DNA of 64,000 nt, from positions 1,369,976 to 1,433,975 of the forward strand of contig NZ_CP141212.1 of assembly GCF_035610345.1 (NCBI RefSeq), given 5' to 3'. A program made the translations under genes and the position numbers. This document shows positions 50,391 through 59,233 of this stretch, in pieces (the stretch's first letter is position 1; every line of letters begins with the position of its first letter). The notes beneath the pieces were generated by a model, which ran no database searches, was not told where the DNA came from, and saw only the letters and a program-made list of their open reading frames with translations. The DNA is from Sinorhizobium meliloti. GTDB lineage: Bacteria; Pseudomonadota; Alphaproteobacteria; Rhizobiales; Rhizobiaceae.

Positions 50391-51379
50391 TCTTCCTCGC
50401 CGGCGGCGTTTTCGTCGAAGCCGAGCAGATTCCAGCTCTGCACCATGTGCTGGGGCAGGGGAGCGGTGATCTTCAGCCGCCCGCCGTTCGGATGCGGAAT
50501 GTCTATGTGCCGCGCGTGAAGGTGCAGCCGGTTCTGCATGCCGCCGGGGAAGGTCCAGTTGACGTCCGCTTCGAAGTATTTCGGATCGCCGATGATCGGA
50601 TGGCCGATATGGGCGGCGTGGACGCGCAGCTGGTGCGTGCGGCCGGTATAGGGTTCCATTTCCAGCCAGGCGAGGTTCTGCCCGGCTTGTTCGACGATCC
50701 GGTAATAGGAGATGGCGTGGTCGGCGCCATTCTCGCCGTGCTTGGCAATCCGGACACGGTCGCCATCGGGCGTGGGCTCCTTTACGAGCCAGGTGGAAAT
50801 CTTGTCTTCCCGCTTGCGCGGCACGCCCCTGACCAGGGCCCAGTATGTCTTCTTGGTGTCGCGCTCGCGAAATGCCGCGGTCAGCTGTTGCGCAGCCCCG
50901 CGCGTGCGGGCGACGACAAGTACTCCCGAGGTATCACGGTCGAGACGATGGACGAGGCGCGGCTTTTCGCCCTTCTGGCTGGTCCAGGCCTCGAGCATTT
51001 TGTCTATATGCCGGTTGACGCCCGAGCCGCCCTGAACGGCAAGGCCGGCCGGTTTGTTGAGCACGATGACCTTGGCATCCTCATGCAGCACCATGCGCGA
51101 CAGAAGCTCTCCGTCCGGCGATTGACGCAGGTCCCGGCCCCCGATCGGGCCGGATTTCGCTTCCTTGGGATCGACGCCGAGCGGCGGAATGCGGATCGTC
51201 TGGCCGGGTTGTATGCGCGTGTCGGATTTTGCCCGCGCCCCGTCCACGCGGATCTGTCCGGAACGCAGCAGCTTCTGCAGCGGACCGAAACCCAGTCCGG
51301 GGAAATGGACTTTGAACCAGCGGTCGAGACGCATTCCCGCTTCGTCGCTGTCAACCTGCCTGTGTTCTATGCCCGCCAT
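50387..51379 (-). CDS. rluC: RluA-family 23S rRNA pseudouridine synthase (RluC type)
   Basis: Isomerises specific uridines to pseudouridine in 23S rRNA. The 330-residue protein has an N-terminal S4 domain (MRLDRWFKVHFPGLGFGPLQ) that binds RNA, and the catalytic HRLDRDTSGVLVVAR motif with Asp147. The length fits RluC/RluD. RluC in E. coli modifies positions 955, 2504 and 2580; which sites are used here is not known. The crcB gene is 38 bases upstream and the HAD gene overlaps its stop. Confidence 0.9.
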   Translation of the reverse strand: MAGIEHRQVDSDEAGMRLDRWFKVHFPGLGFGPLQKLLRSGQIRVDGARAKSDTRIQPGQTIRIPPLGVDPKEAKSGPIGGRDLRQSPDGELLSRMVLHEDAKVIVLNKPAGLAVQGGSGVNRHIDKMLEAWTSQKGEKPRLVHRLDRDTSGVLVVARTRGAAQQLTAAFRERDTKKTYWALVRGVPRKREDKISTWLVKEPTPDGDRVRIAKHGENGADHAISYYRIVEQAGQNLAWLEMEPYTGRTHQLRVHAAHIGHPIIGDPKYFEADVNWTFPGGMQNRLHLHARHIDIPHPNGGRLKITAPLPQHMVQSWNLLGFDENAAGEEE

Positions 51380-51417
51380 TTTGCAGAAATCCGCCTTCTT
51401 TTCTTTAAAGGCTGGCT

Positions 51418-51798
51418 TTAGACCATTGCGCGCATCAGGGCCAGCCCGGCGAACACGGCAAGTATCGAAAGACCGACGCTCGCCGCGATATAGGCGAGGC
51501 CACTCATCGTCTGCCCGTGTTCCAGAAGGGTGATCGCGTCGAGCGAAAAGGCCGAGAACGTCGTGTAGCCCCCCAGCACGCCGGTGATCAGGAACACGCG
51601 TATTTCCGGCGAGGCTCCCATCTTATGCATGATGAACTGCGCCAGAAAACCGATCAGAAAGGAACCCGTAACGTTCACGAACAGCGTCCCCCAGGGAAAG
51701 ACGGGTCCGGCGCGCTGCAGCATCCAGAGGCCGACGAGGTAGCGCAGGACGGAGCCAAGGGCGCCGCCGGCACCGACGAGGAGGATATGGTTCATCAA
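51418..51798 (-). CDS. crcB: CrcB/Fluc fluoride ion channel
   Basis: A four-helix, 126-residue inner-membrane protein of the Fluc family, which lets fluoride leave the cell as a dual-topology dimer. Motifs GAGGALGSVLRYLVGLW, NVTGSFLIGFL and GVLGGYTTFSAFSLD are typical. No fluoride riboswitch was seen: only 30 bases separate it from the upstream fghA, so it is likely read from a longer transcript. Confidence 0.92.
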   Translation of the reverse strand: MMNHILLVGAGGALGSVLRYLVGLWMLQRAGPVFPWGTLFVNVTGSFLIGFLAQFIMHKMGASPEIRVFLITGVLGGYTTFSAFSLDAITLLEHGQTMSGLAYIAASVGLSILAVFAGLALMRAMV

Positions 51799-51828
51799 AT
51801 CGTTCCGATCCGAGAAGGCTGCATCCTG

Positions 51829-52662
51829 TCAGCCGAGCCTCTCGGCGTGCCACCTGAGATGGTCGTCCATGAAGGTCGAGATGAAATAATAGGAATGGTC
51901 GTAACGCTCATGCATCCGGAGCGTAAGCCCGATGCCCGTTCCTTTGACGGCTTCTTCGAACAGCCAGGGGCGCAGACCGTTTTCGAGGAAGCCATCCGCC
52001 TTGCCCTGGTCGATCAGGAATTCCGGGAAGCGGGCCCCGTCCTCTACGAGGGCGCAGGCATCGTATTTCCGCCAGGCGGTCTTGTCGGGACCGAGATACT
52101 TCTCGAAGGCACCGACCGACCAATCGGCGGAAGACGGCGCGACGATCGGCGCGAAAGCGGAGCAACTCTTGAAACGCTCGGGGTCCTTGAGAGCGACGGT
52201 CATTGCGCCATGCCCGCCCATCGAGTGGCCGAAGATACCCTGGCGGCTCATATCCACGCGGAAATGCTGGCCGACGAGGGCCGGGAGTTCTTCTGTGATG
52301 TAGCTGTACATCCGATAGTACTCGTCCCAGGGCTTCTCCGTCGCATCGAGATAGAAGCCGGCGCCCTTGCCCATCTGCCAATTGGTGAGCTCATCGGGAA
52401 CATCCGCCCCTCTTGGGCTCGTATCCGGGCAGACGATGATGAGCCCCAGCTCCGATGCCATGCGCCGGTACTCGCCTTTCTCCATGACATTGGCGTGGGT
52501 GCAGGTGAGGCCGGAGAGATACCAGAGAACGGGGCGAGGCTCCGTGATCGCCTGCGGCGGTACAAAGACGGCGAAGGTCATTTCGCCTTTGCAGGCCGTG
52601 GAATCATGAGCGTAGACGCCCTGCATGCCGCCGAAGGCCGTGTTCTGCGAGATTACTTTCAT
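51829..52662 (-). CDS. fghA: S-formylglutathione hydrolase
   Basis: Hydrolyses S-formylglutathione to formate and glutathione, the second step of glutathione-dependent formaldehyde removal (esterase-D family). The 277-residue product has the alpha/beta-hydrolase nucleophile elbow GHSMGG (145-150, Ser147) and the family sequences YLSGLTCTHANVMEKGEYRR and PDTSPRGADVPD. The start at 52662 has an AGGAGC ribosome site; the frame upstream of it overlaps the next gene and is not used. The first-step enzyme adhC is about 1.2 kb upstream, with two unrelated genes between. Confidence 0.94.
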   Translation of the reverse strand: MKVISQNTAFGGMQGVYAHDSTACKGEMTFAVFVPPQAITEPRPVLWYLSGLTCTHANVMEKGEYRRMASELGLIIVCPDTSPRGADVPDELTNWQMGKGAGFYLDATEKPWDEYYRMYSYITEELPALVGQHFRVDMSRQGIFGHSMGGHGAMTVALKDPERFKSCSAFAPIVAPSSADWSVGAFEKYLGPDKTAWRKYDACALVEDGARFPEFLIDQGKADGFLENGLRPWLFEEAVKGTGIGLTLRMHERYDHSYYFISTFMDDHLRWHAERLG

Positions 52663-52678
52663 TCTTTGCTCCTGAATT

Positions 52679-53338
52679 TCATGGGGTGGCGCCCGCAAGC
52701 TGAACCGCGGCATTGACGGCGGCGGCGACGAGCACCGTGTTGAAGAAGAACGAGACGATAGCGTGCATCAGGTTCACGCGGCGCATCGCCGTTGTCGTGA
52801 TGGCGACATCCGACGTCTGCGCCGTCATCCCGATGACGAAGGCGAAATAGAGGAAATCGTATCCGCCGGGACTGTCGGTCTCCGGGAATGCAAGACCGCG
52901 CGCTGCGGGATTGCTGGCGGGATCATTGCGGTCGGCAAGCCAATAAAGATGAGCATAATGCAGCGCCGCCATGGTGTGGATCGTCGCCCAGCCGAGCGCA
53001 ACCGCTGCGAAGGCGATGGACAGCCCCACAGCGCCGCCGCCCCCGGCGCGGTTCAGCGCGAGGAACAGAGCCACCAGCGACGTCGCCGCGGCAACGAGCG
53101 TCACCAGGAAGATGATTGGCTCCGGCTCACCCGTGTCGCGCGCATTGGCCTGGAGATAACTGCCGGTAAGTTTGGGAAGCCGCAAAGCCGTGATCGACAG
53201 ATAGATAAGGAAAAAGAGGATGGCCGCGACCTCGATTGCTTCTGCGCGGAAGAATGCAAAACCGATGGGCAGGCTGACCAACCCGCCCGTCAGGGCGAGA
53301 TAGAACGGCCAGTGCCGCAGGCCTGCCTTCCGATCCAT
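52679..53338 (-). CDS. DUF1345-family membrane protein
   Basis: A 219-residue integral membrane protein with about five or six hydrophobic segments. The conserved DUF1345 pattern is visible: HYAHLYW, then GLAFPETDSPGGYDFLYFAF, GMTAQTSDVAITT and the C-terminal SFFFNTVLVAAAVNAAV. The function of this family is unknown. It lies 16 bases upstream of fghA and 22 downstream of the YaiI-type gene, so it is probably part of the same transcript. No enzyme motif was found. Confidence 0.85.
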   Translation of the reverse strand: MDRKAGLRHWPFYLALTGGLVSLPIGFAFFRAEAIEVAAILFFLIYLSITALRLPKLTGSYLQANARDTGEPEPIIFLVTLVAAATSLVALFLALNRAGGGGAVGLSIAFAAVALGWATIHTMAALHYAHLYWLADRNDPASNPAARGLAFPETDSPGGYDFLYFAFVIGMTAQTSDVAITTTAMRRVNLMHAIVSFFFNTVLVAAAVNAAVQLAGATP

Positions 53339-53360
53339 TCGCCGCCTCCGTTCGCCGGTT

Positions 53361-53801
53361 CTACCTTTTTACCCGTCGGCAGAGTCGGTCAAGCGTTTCG
53401 AGAAAAGCGGAGCGGTCGCGGGAGGTGAGGGCGGCGTTATAGCCTTTGCTTTCCCCGGTCTCCCTGAGATGGGCCGAGAGATCGCGCATCGCGGATGCCA
53501 TGCCGATGTTGGTCTCGTCGAAGACGCGCCCGGTCGGCCCGGTGACGAGCGCTCCGGCGCCGACACAGCGCACGGCAAGCGGCACGTCGGCAGTGACGAC
53601 GATGTCGCCGTCCCTGGCGCGTTCGGCGATCCAATCATCCGCTGCGTCGAAACCGGCCGATACGATGACGTTGCGAACCATCGGATCGCGCGAGGGACGC
53701 AGGCCGGAATTGGCGACGAAGGTCACCTCCAGGCCATGGCGCTCGGCCACCTTCAGGATTTCCGGCTTTACCGGGCACGCATCGGCATCGACATAGATCA
53801 T
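53361..53801 (-). CDS. yaiI: YaiI/YqxD-family protein (UPF0178, DUF188)
   Basis: A 146-residue conserved cytosolic protein. It starts MIYVDADACPVKPEILKVAE, the family signature, with an early Asp-rich motif (DADACPV) and DIVVTADVPLA in the middle; the fold is related to PIN-like nuclease domains and could bind a metal. The role in cells is not established. It lies downstream of adhC, from which it is separated by a minus-strand terminator, so it may be partly independent. Confidence 0.88.
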   Translation of the reverse strand: MIYVDADACPVKPEILKVAERHGLEVTFVANSGLRPSRDPMVRNVIVSAGFDAADDWIAERARDGDIVVTADVPLAVRCVGAGALVTGPTGRVFDETNIGMASAMRDLSAHLRETGESKGYNAALTSRDRSAFLETLDRLCRRVKR

Positions 53802-53822
53802 CGGGGATAACTTCCGGCAGGC

Positions 53823-53857
53823 AAAAAAGCGCCGGATTCAGTGGCCTCCGGCGCTTT
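53823..53857 (-). terminator. Intrinsic terminator of adhC (minus strand)
   Basis: Read on the minus strand: AAAGCGCCGGA, a 10-base loop, TCCGGCGCTTT and further Ts (plus-strand positions 53826-53836 with 53847-53857). It would end adhC mRNA 20 bases after its stop. Confidence 0.85.
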
Positions 53858-53876
53858 CCTGAATGAGATTGCGAAC

Positions 53877-55004
53877 TCAGTAGACAACGACAGAGCGAAT
53901 GCTCTCGCCGGAATGCATGAGCTCGAAACCCTTGTTGATGTCCTCGAGCGGCATGGTGTGGGTGATCATCGGATCGATCTCGATCTTGCCCTCCATGTAC
54001 CAATCGACGATCTTCGGCACGTCGGTGCGCCCGCGCGCGCCGCCGAAGGCGGTGCCCATCCAGGTGCGGCCGGTGACGAGCTGGAAAGGCCTGGTGGCAA
54101 TCTCCTGGCCGGCGCCGGCGACGCCGATGATCACCGACTTGCCCCAGCCGCGATGCGAGGCTTCGAGCGCCTGGCGCATGACCTTGGTGTTGCCGGTGCA
54201 GTCGAAGGTGTAGTCGGCGCCGCCGATCTGGTCGGCACCGCGCTTCGTCAGGTTGACGAGATAGGGCACGATGTCGTCGCCCACCTCCTTCGGATTGACG
54301 AAGTGGGTCATGCCGAACTTTTCGCCCCAGGGCTTCTTGTCGTTGTTGAGGTCGACGCCGATGATCATGTCGGCGCCGGCAAGGCGAAGCCCCTGGATGA
54401 CGTTGAGCCCGATGCCGCCGAGACCGAAGACGATGGCGGTGGCGCCGATCTCGACCTTGGCGGTGTTGATCACCGCGCCGATGCCGGTGGTGACGCCGCA
54501 GCCGATATAGCAGATCTTGTCGAAGGGAGCGTCCGGATTGACCTTGGCGAGCGCGATCTCCGGCAGCACGGTGAAGTTCGAAAAGGTCGAGCAGCCCATA
54601 TAGTGGTGGACCTTATCGCCGTTGATCGAGAACCGCGAGCTGCCGTCCGGCATCAGCCCTTGCCCCTGGGTGGGGCGGATGGCGGTGCAGAGATTGGTCT
54701 TGCGGCTGAGGCAGGAGGGGCAGGAGCGGCATTCCGGCGTATAGAGCGGGATGACGTGGTCGCCCTTCTTCACCGAGGTGACGCCGGGGCCGACATCGAC
54801 GACGATGCCGGCGCCCTCATGACCGAGGATCGCCGGGAACAGCCCCTCCGGATCGGCCCCCGACAGCGTGAAATCGTCGGTATGGCAGATGCCGGTCGCC
54901 TTCACCTCGACCAGCACCTCGCCGGCCCGAGGGCCTTCGAGCTGCACGGTCATGACCTCCAGCGGCTTGCCGGCTTCCAGGGCCACGGCGGCGCGTACGT
55001 CCAT
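53877..55004 (-). CDS. adhC: S-(hydroxymethyl)glutathione dehydrogenase / class III alcohol dehydrogenase
   Basis: Oxidises the formaldehyde-glutathione adduct to S-formylglutathione with NAD, and can reduce S-nitrosoglutathione. The 375-residue zinc enzyme has catalytic-zinc ligands Cys40 and His62 (GHEGAG), the structural zinc set Cys92, Cys95, Cys98 and Cys106 (CRSCPSCLSRKTNLC), and the coenzyme motif GLGGIGLNV near 194. Length is normal for class III. fghA, encoding the next step, lies downstream on the same strand. Sequence is strong; rhizobia may have other paralogues. Confidence 0.96.
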   Translation of the reverse strand: MDVRAAVALEAGKPLEVMTVQLEGPRAGEVLVEVKATGICHTDDFTLSGADPEGLFPAILGHEGAGIVVDVGPGVTSVKKGDHVIPLYTPECRSCPSCLSRKTNLCTAIRPTQGQGLMPDGSSRFSINGDKVHHYMGCSTFSNFTVLPEIALAKVNPDAPFDKICYIGCGVTTGIGAVINTAKVEIGATAIVFGLGGIGLNVIQGLRLAGADMIIGVDLNNDKKPWGEKFGMTHFVNPKEVGDDIVPYLVNLTKRGADQIGGADYTFDCTGNTKVMRQALEASHRGWGKSVIIGVAGAGQEIATRPFQLVTGRTWMGTAFGGARGRTDVPKIVDWYMEGKIEIDPMITHTMPLEDINKGFELMHSGESIRSVVVY

Positions 55005-55092
55005 TTCTCTACTCCATCAAACTAAGAACAACGAGGCGGGGCGACCGTCATATCGCGCCGGTCGCCACCGGCAAGAGGAAAATCCTGTCCGA

Positions 55093-55491
55093 TCACCGAA
55101 CGTCCTGGTTCAGGCGGTCGAATTCCATCTCGAGTGCCGAAATGGCCTCGGCGGTTTGATCGTGCAGCTTCTTTACGAGATCCAGCTGCTTGCGAAGTTC
55201 GTCCCCCGAAGCATCTCCGGCGTTATCATCCGGTGCGCGTCCGATACCGGCCATCAGCCAGGCGGGCGTCACGCCAAGCACGCCGGCCAGCATGAACAGG
55301 CGATTGGCCCGTGGCTCGGCGCGATCGCGTTCCCAGGAGGAAATGGTGTCGCTGCGGACACCGAGCTTGCTGGCAAGCTCCTTCGTAGAGAGTCCCGTCG
55401 CGTCACGCGCTCTCCAGATACGACCGCCCAGCGTATCGCCGTCTCCTGTCTCACGCAGACGTGCAATCGCATTCTCGGTTGATAACAGCAT
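55093..55491 (-). CDS. XRE-family transcriptional regulator
   Basis: A 132-residue protein with an N-terminal lambda-repressor-like helix-turn-helix: GRIWRARDATGLSTKELASK then LGVRSDTISSWERDRAEPRA (about 22-61). The second half holds a hinge (GVTPAWLMAGIGRAPDD) and a Glu/Lys-rich C-terminal helix likely to form a coiled coil. The start at 55491 has a good AAGGAGC ribosome site. It lies 88 bases upstream of adhC on the same strand, so it may regulate the formaldehyde genes; that is inference. Confidence 0.88.
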   Translation of the reverse strand: MLLSTENAIARLRETGDGDTLGGRIWRARDATGLSTKELASKLGVRSDTISSWERDRAEPRANRLFMLAGVLGVTPAWLMAGIGRAPDDNAGDASGDELRKQLDLVKKLHDQTAEAISALEMEFDRLNQDVR

Positions 55492-55673
55492 GGTAGCTCC
55501 TTTCGCCTGTTGTCGTTGTCGGGTGCCGAGGCACCCTGACTGCCCGCGGTGGGGCGAAGGTGAGGGGAGCTTATAGGCTTTTCCTTGCGGATGGGGCATG
55601 TGAAGCGGCAAAAAGACGGCTAAAAGCGGCTTTGCCGACGTTTCCGAACGGAGCAACGTGCCGTGGGACCCTG

Positions 55674-56432
55674 CTATTCGTTCTCGATGCGGGTCGGGCC
55701 GAAGACCCTTTCGAAGGCCTCCCTCAGCCTGATATCGACGTCGGCCATCATGACGGGCAGACCGAGATCGACGAGGCTGGTGACACCATAGCCGCGAATG
55801 CCGCAAGGCACGATGCCCCCGAAATGCTCAAGGTCCGGATCGACGTTCAACGACAATCCGTGAAAGCTCACCCATTTGCGCAAGCGAATGCCGATTGCCG
55901 CTATCTTGTCCTCCGCCATCGTGCCGTCCATGAGCGGCGGCTTTTCCGGGCGGCGCACCCAGACGCCGACACGATCTTCACGGCGTTCGCCCTTGACGTT
56001 CATGGAATCGAGCGTGGCGATGATGACGCTCTCGAGTGCGGCGACAAATCCGCGGACGTCCTGGCGTCTGCGCTTCAAGTCGAGCATGACGTAGACGACC
56101 CGCTGCCCGGGACCGTGATAGGTGTATTCGCCGCCTCTTCCGGTGGCAAAAACCGGGAGCATATCCGGCATCACGAGGTCGGCGGCGTTGGCGCTGGTTC
56201 CCGCGGTGAACAGCGGCGGGTGCTCGACCAGCCAGACCAGCTCGTCGGCGGTGCCGTCCGCGATCGCGGCGGCTTCGCGCTCCATCGTCTCGACGGCTTC
56301 TGGATATTCCACGAGGGAAGGCGCAATGCGCCACCGCACCGGCGGTGCATCCGGCGGAGCGAACATGCTCTGGATAAGATCTTCGCGTTGCATGGGAACC
56401 TTGCGAATACTGATTTTTTCCGGCCTGTACAT
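55674..56432 (-). CDS. lipB: Octanoyl-(acyl-carrier-protein):protein N-octanoyltransferase
   Basis: LipB moves octanoate from acyl carrier protein to the lipoyl domains of 2-oxoacid dehydrogenases and glycine cleavage, the first step of lipoate synthesis. The 252-residue product has the family motifs [39 protein letters not shown] and the catalytic Cys in [20 protein letters not shown], with the partner Lys in [21 protein letters not shown] start 13 codons later (56393) is also possible and is preceded by CAAGG; the choice is uncertain. Confidence 0.93.
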   Translation of the reverse strand: MYRPEKISIRKVPMQREDLIQSMFAPPDAPPVRWRIAPSLVEYPEAVETMEREAAAIADGTADELVWLVEHPPLFTAGTSANAADLVMPDMLPVFATGRGGEYTYHGPGQRVVYVMLDLKRRRQDVRGFVAALESVIIATLDSMNVKGERREDRVGVWVRRPEKPPLMDGTMAEDKIAAIGIRLRKWVSFHGLSLNVDPDLEHFGGIVPCGIRGYGVTSLVDLGLPVMMADVDIRLREAFERVFGPTRIENE

Positions 56433-56590
56433 GGGGTCGCCGACGGCAAGAGTCCAGCGTTTCCAGTGGTTCGCGGGGAGCCGATCGAAATAGTTTTGTT
56501 TCTCGTCAAATTTCTGTCGTCACGCACTTGTGCACCCGGAATCCTTTTGCTACATGCAGCCCCGCCGACGCAATCGGCACCTACCACGAT

Positions 56591-56675
56591 GCGGTCGTGG
56601 CGGAATTGGTAGACGCGCAGCGTTGAGGTCGCTGTGGGGCAACCCGTGGAAGTTCGAGTCTTCTCGACCGCACCA
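56591..56675 (+). tRNA. tRNA-Leu (anticodon GAG)
   Basis: An 85-base class II tRNA: acceptor GCGGTCG pairs with CGACCGC, the D-region is TGGCGGAATTGGTAGACGCG, the anticodon loop TTGAGGT gives GAG (56625-56627), the variable arm is long, the T-arm has GTTCGAGTC, and CCA is encoded. It reads CUC and CUU codons. Confidence 0.96.
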
Positions 56676-56689
56676 TCTAAGATGAAGAA

Positions 56690-56723
56690 GCCCTCGTAAC
56701 CAAATGGTTCCGTGGGTTTTTTT
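56690..56723 (+). terminator. Terminator after tRNA-Leu
   Basis: CCC pairs with GGG around an inner stem AACCA / TGGTT (56698-56702 with 56705-56709), followed by a run of seven T. A plausible end of the tRNA-Leu transcript. Confidence 0.65.
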
Positions 56724-57259
56724 ATTTTTAATCCTCTTTCACGACGTTGTTGCTGGACGCGGTAGGACGCGAGGACTATTCTCGGATTTACGGCGCAAAA
56801 CAGCTCGGCGTCATGCCTCGGGCCACAGCGTCGTCCAGGTCTCTGCTCCGTGCCGATGCGGAGCGCCCGCCACGACTTCGACATGGCGGTGCCCGATCAC
56901 GAAATCACCGTTCTACACGATGTTGTTGATGGCTAAATTCGTGGAATCGCAAAAAAAAAGTCGGCGAATGAGCAGGGACAAGTTATGATTCGCTTGTCAT
57001 GACGGATTCGCGAGAAGCGCCGGCATGATGGGGTGACAGAGCGACGAGTCTTGCGGAGTGCGCCTCATAACGTTGATGAGGCGCCGATCGGTCGGTCCCG
57101 AACTGATATGCGGATGTTCGTCGCTGGCTGCTGCTTCGGTATCCGTTTCAGTGTCGGTTACGTGAAGGAACTTTGAAGCTAGGAAAACCGTTCACCTGAA
57201 GCAGATGCCGAAAGGCAGCGAGCCCGTTTCAACCAAGCGGCCCGCCGCGGGAGAGCACG
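56724..57259 (+). other. Gene-free region before the prkA operon
   Basis: About 535 bases without a convincing gene. Short frames lack ribosome sites and family features. An AT-rich patch with nine consecutive A lies near 56952. The last 100 bases hold the EcfG-type promoter of prkA. No tRNA, repeat or IS relic was found here. Confidence 0.5.
57167..57192 (+). promoter_or_regulatory. EcfG/RpoE2-type stress promoter of prkA-yeaH-spoVR
   Basis: GGAAC (57167-57171) and CGTT (57189-57192), separated by 17 bases, match exactly the consensus of the alphaproteobacterial general stress sigma factor (RpoE2 in S. meliloti). The predicted start is about 60 bases before the prkA ATG. Confidence 0.75.
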
Positions 57260-59209
57260 ATGCAAAGGAGTGAATCTGACGTCTTCGATCTCTTTTCGGA
57301 GATTTATACGAGTGCAGCGCAAGAAGAGATAAGTCTACAGGAATATCTCCTCGCATGTCGCGATGACAAAAGCATGTACGCCACCGCTCAGGAACGAATG
57401 GTGGACGCAATTGGAGACCCGATTCTCGTCGATACCAGCGCTGACGAGCGTTTAGGTCGGATCTTCGCAAACCGAACCATCAAAATCTACCCGGCCTTCT
57501 CCGACTTCTTCGGCATGGAAGACACGATCGAGCGGATCGTCGGCTACTTCCGCTATGCCGCGCAGGGTCTCGAGGAGCGCAAGCAGATCCTTTATCTTCT
57601 GGGGCCGGTCGGCGGCGGCAAGTCTTCGCTCGCCGAAAGATTGAAGAAGCTGATGGAACTGCGACCGATCTACACGCTGATGGTCGACGGCAAGATCAGC
57701 CCGGTTTTCGAATCGCCGCTCGGCCTGTTCCATCCCGAACGGATGGCCGATCTCCTGGAAGACAAATACGGCATCGCCCGTAGGAGGCTGACGGGCCTGA
57801 TCTCTCCCTGGGCCGCAAAGCGGCTGGACGAGGTCGGTGGCGACATATCCAAGTTCAGCGTCGTCAAGCTGATGCCGTCGCGCCTGCGTCAGATCGGCAT
57901 CGCCAAGACCGAGCCGGGCGACGAGAACAATCAGGATGTCTCCTCGCTTGTCGGCAAGGTCGATATCCGCCAGCTCGAGAACTACAGCCAGGCCGACCCG
58001 GATGCCTACTCCTACAGCGGCGGCCTGAACCGCACGACGCAGGGGCTGCTCGAATTCGTCGAAATGTTCAAGGCGCCGATCAAGGTCCTGCATCCTCTTC
58101 TGACGGCGACCCAGGAAGGCAGCTACAACGGTACGGAAAACTTCGGCGCATTCCCGTTTCAGGGCACCATTCTCGCCCACTCCAACGAATCGGAATGGCT
58201 GCAGTTCAAGAACAACCGCAACAACGAGGCGTTCCTGGACCGCATCCTGGTGGTCAAGGTGCCCTATTGCCTGCGCGTCACCGAGGAGAAGCAGATCTAC
58301 GAAAAGCTTCTTCGCGAGAGCGAACTGGTCAGCAATCCCTGCGCACCTGAGGTGTTGGAGATACTGAGCCGTTTCACGGTATCCACCCGGCTCGTTCCTC
58401 ACGAGAACTCGTCTCTCTACACCAAGATGCGCGTCTATGACGGCGAGAACCTCAAGGATGTCGACCCGAAGGCACGATCGGTGCAGGAGTATCGGGACGC
58501 TGCCGGCGTCGATGAGGGCATGACGGGCGTCAGCACGCGCTTTGCCTTCAAGGTCCTGTCCGAGGCCTTCAATTACGACACGAAGGAGGTCGCGGCCGAT
58601 CCCGTACATCTGATGTACATCCTGGAGCAGGCCATCAAGCGCGAGCAGTTTGCGAAGGAAACGGAGGCAGCCTATCTCGACTTCATCAAGTCGGAACTCG
58701 CCACGCGTTATGCGGAATTCATCGGTCACGAGATCCAGAAGGCCTATCTCGAGTCCTACAGCGAATACGGCCAGAACCTGTTCGACCGCTATATCGCCTA
58801 TGCCGATGCCTGGCTCGAGGACCAGGACTTCAAGGATCCCGATACGGGGCAGATCCTCAACCGCAAGATCCTCGACAGCGAGCTGTCTCAGATCGAAAAA
58901 CCGGCGGGCATCGCCAATCCGAAGGACTTCCGCAACGAGGTGGTCAAGTTCACCTTGCGGGCGCGGGCCAAGAACCATGGCAAGAACCCGTCCTGGACGA
59001 GCTATGAAAAACTTCGCGAGGTCATCGAGAAGCGCATGTTCGGTCAGGTCGAAGACCTGTTGCCGGTCATCAGCTTCGGGTCGAAGAAGGACAGCTCCAC
59101 AGAGAAGCAGCATGTCGAATTCGTACAGCGCATGAAGGAGCGTGGGTACACCGAACGGCAGGTGCGGCGTCTCGTCGACTGGTACATGCGTGTAAACAAG
59201 GCGGGTTGA
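57260..59209 (+). CDS. prkA: PrkA/YeaG serine protein kinase
   Basis: A 649-residue AAA-like ATPase joined to a C-terminal kinase-like domain; PrkA relatives phosphorylate serine in proteins, respond to nutrient stress in E. coli (YeaG) and act in sporulation in Bacillus. The Walker A motif is GPVGGGKSS (115-123). The N-terminal half includes HPERMADLLEDKYGIARRRL and the C-terminal half LVDWYMRVNKAG at the end. The start at 57260 follows a GGGAGAGC ribosome site and the EcfG-type promoter. It heads a three-gene operon with yeaH and spoVR, an association kept in many proteobacteria. The target protein here is unknown. Confidence 0.95.
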   Translation: MQRSESDVFDLFSEIYTSAAQEEISLQEYLLACRDDKSMYATAQERMVDAIGDPILVDTSADERLGRIFANRTIKIYPAFSDFFGMEDTIERIVGYFRYAAQGLEERKQILYLLGPVGGGKSSLAERLKKLMELRPIYTLMVDGKISPVFESPLGLFHPERMADLLEDKYGIARRRLTGLISPWAAKRLDEVGGDISKFSVVKLMPSRLRQIGIAKTEPGDENNQDVSSLVGKVDIRQLENYSQADPDAYSYSGGLNRTTQGLLEFVEMFKAPIKVLHPLLTATQEGSYNGTENFGAFPFQGTILAHSNESEWLQFKNNRNNEAFLDRILVVKVPYCLRVTEEKQIYEKLLRESELVSNPCAPEVLEILSRFTVSTRLVPHENSSLYTKMRVYDGENLKDVDPKARSVQEYRDAAGVDEGMTGVSTRFAFKVLSEAFNYDTKEVAADPVHLMYILEQAIKREQFAKETEAAYLDFIKSELATRYAEFIGHEIQKAYLESYSEYGQNLFDRYIAYADAWLEDQDFKDPDTGQILNRKILDSELSQIEKPAGIANPKDFRNEVVKFTLRARAKNHGKNPSWTSYEKLREVIEKRMFGQVEDLLPVISFGSKKDSSTEKQHVEFVQRMKERGYTERQVRRLVDWYMRVNKAG

Positions 59210-59233
59210 GGCTGCGGATGCGGGGGTTAGCTA

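Noticed and set aside
51798..51830. A fluoride riboswitch before crcB
   Set aside because: Only 30 bases separate crcB from fghA, and no crcB-motif pseudoknot could fit.
56704..56988. A 94-codon frame after tRNA-Leu
   Set aside because: It begins within the tRNA terminator, has no ribosome site and shows no conserved pattern.
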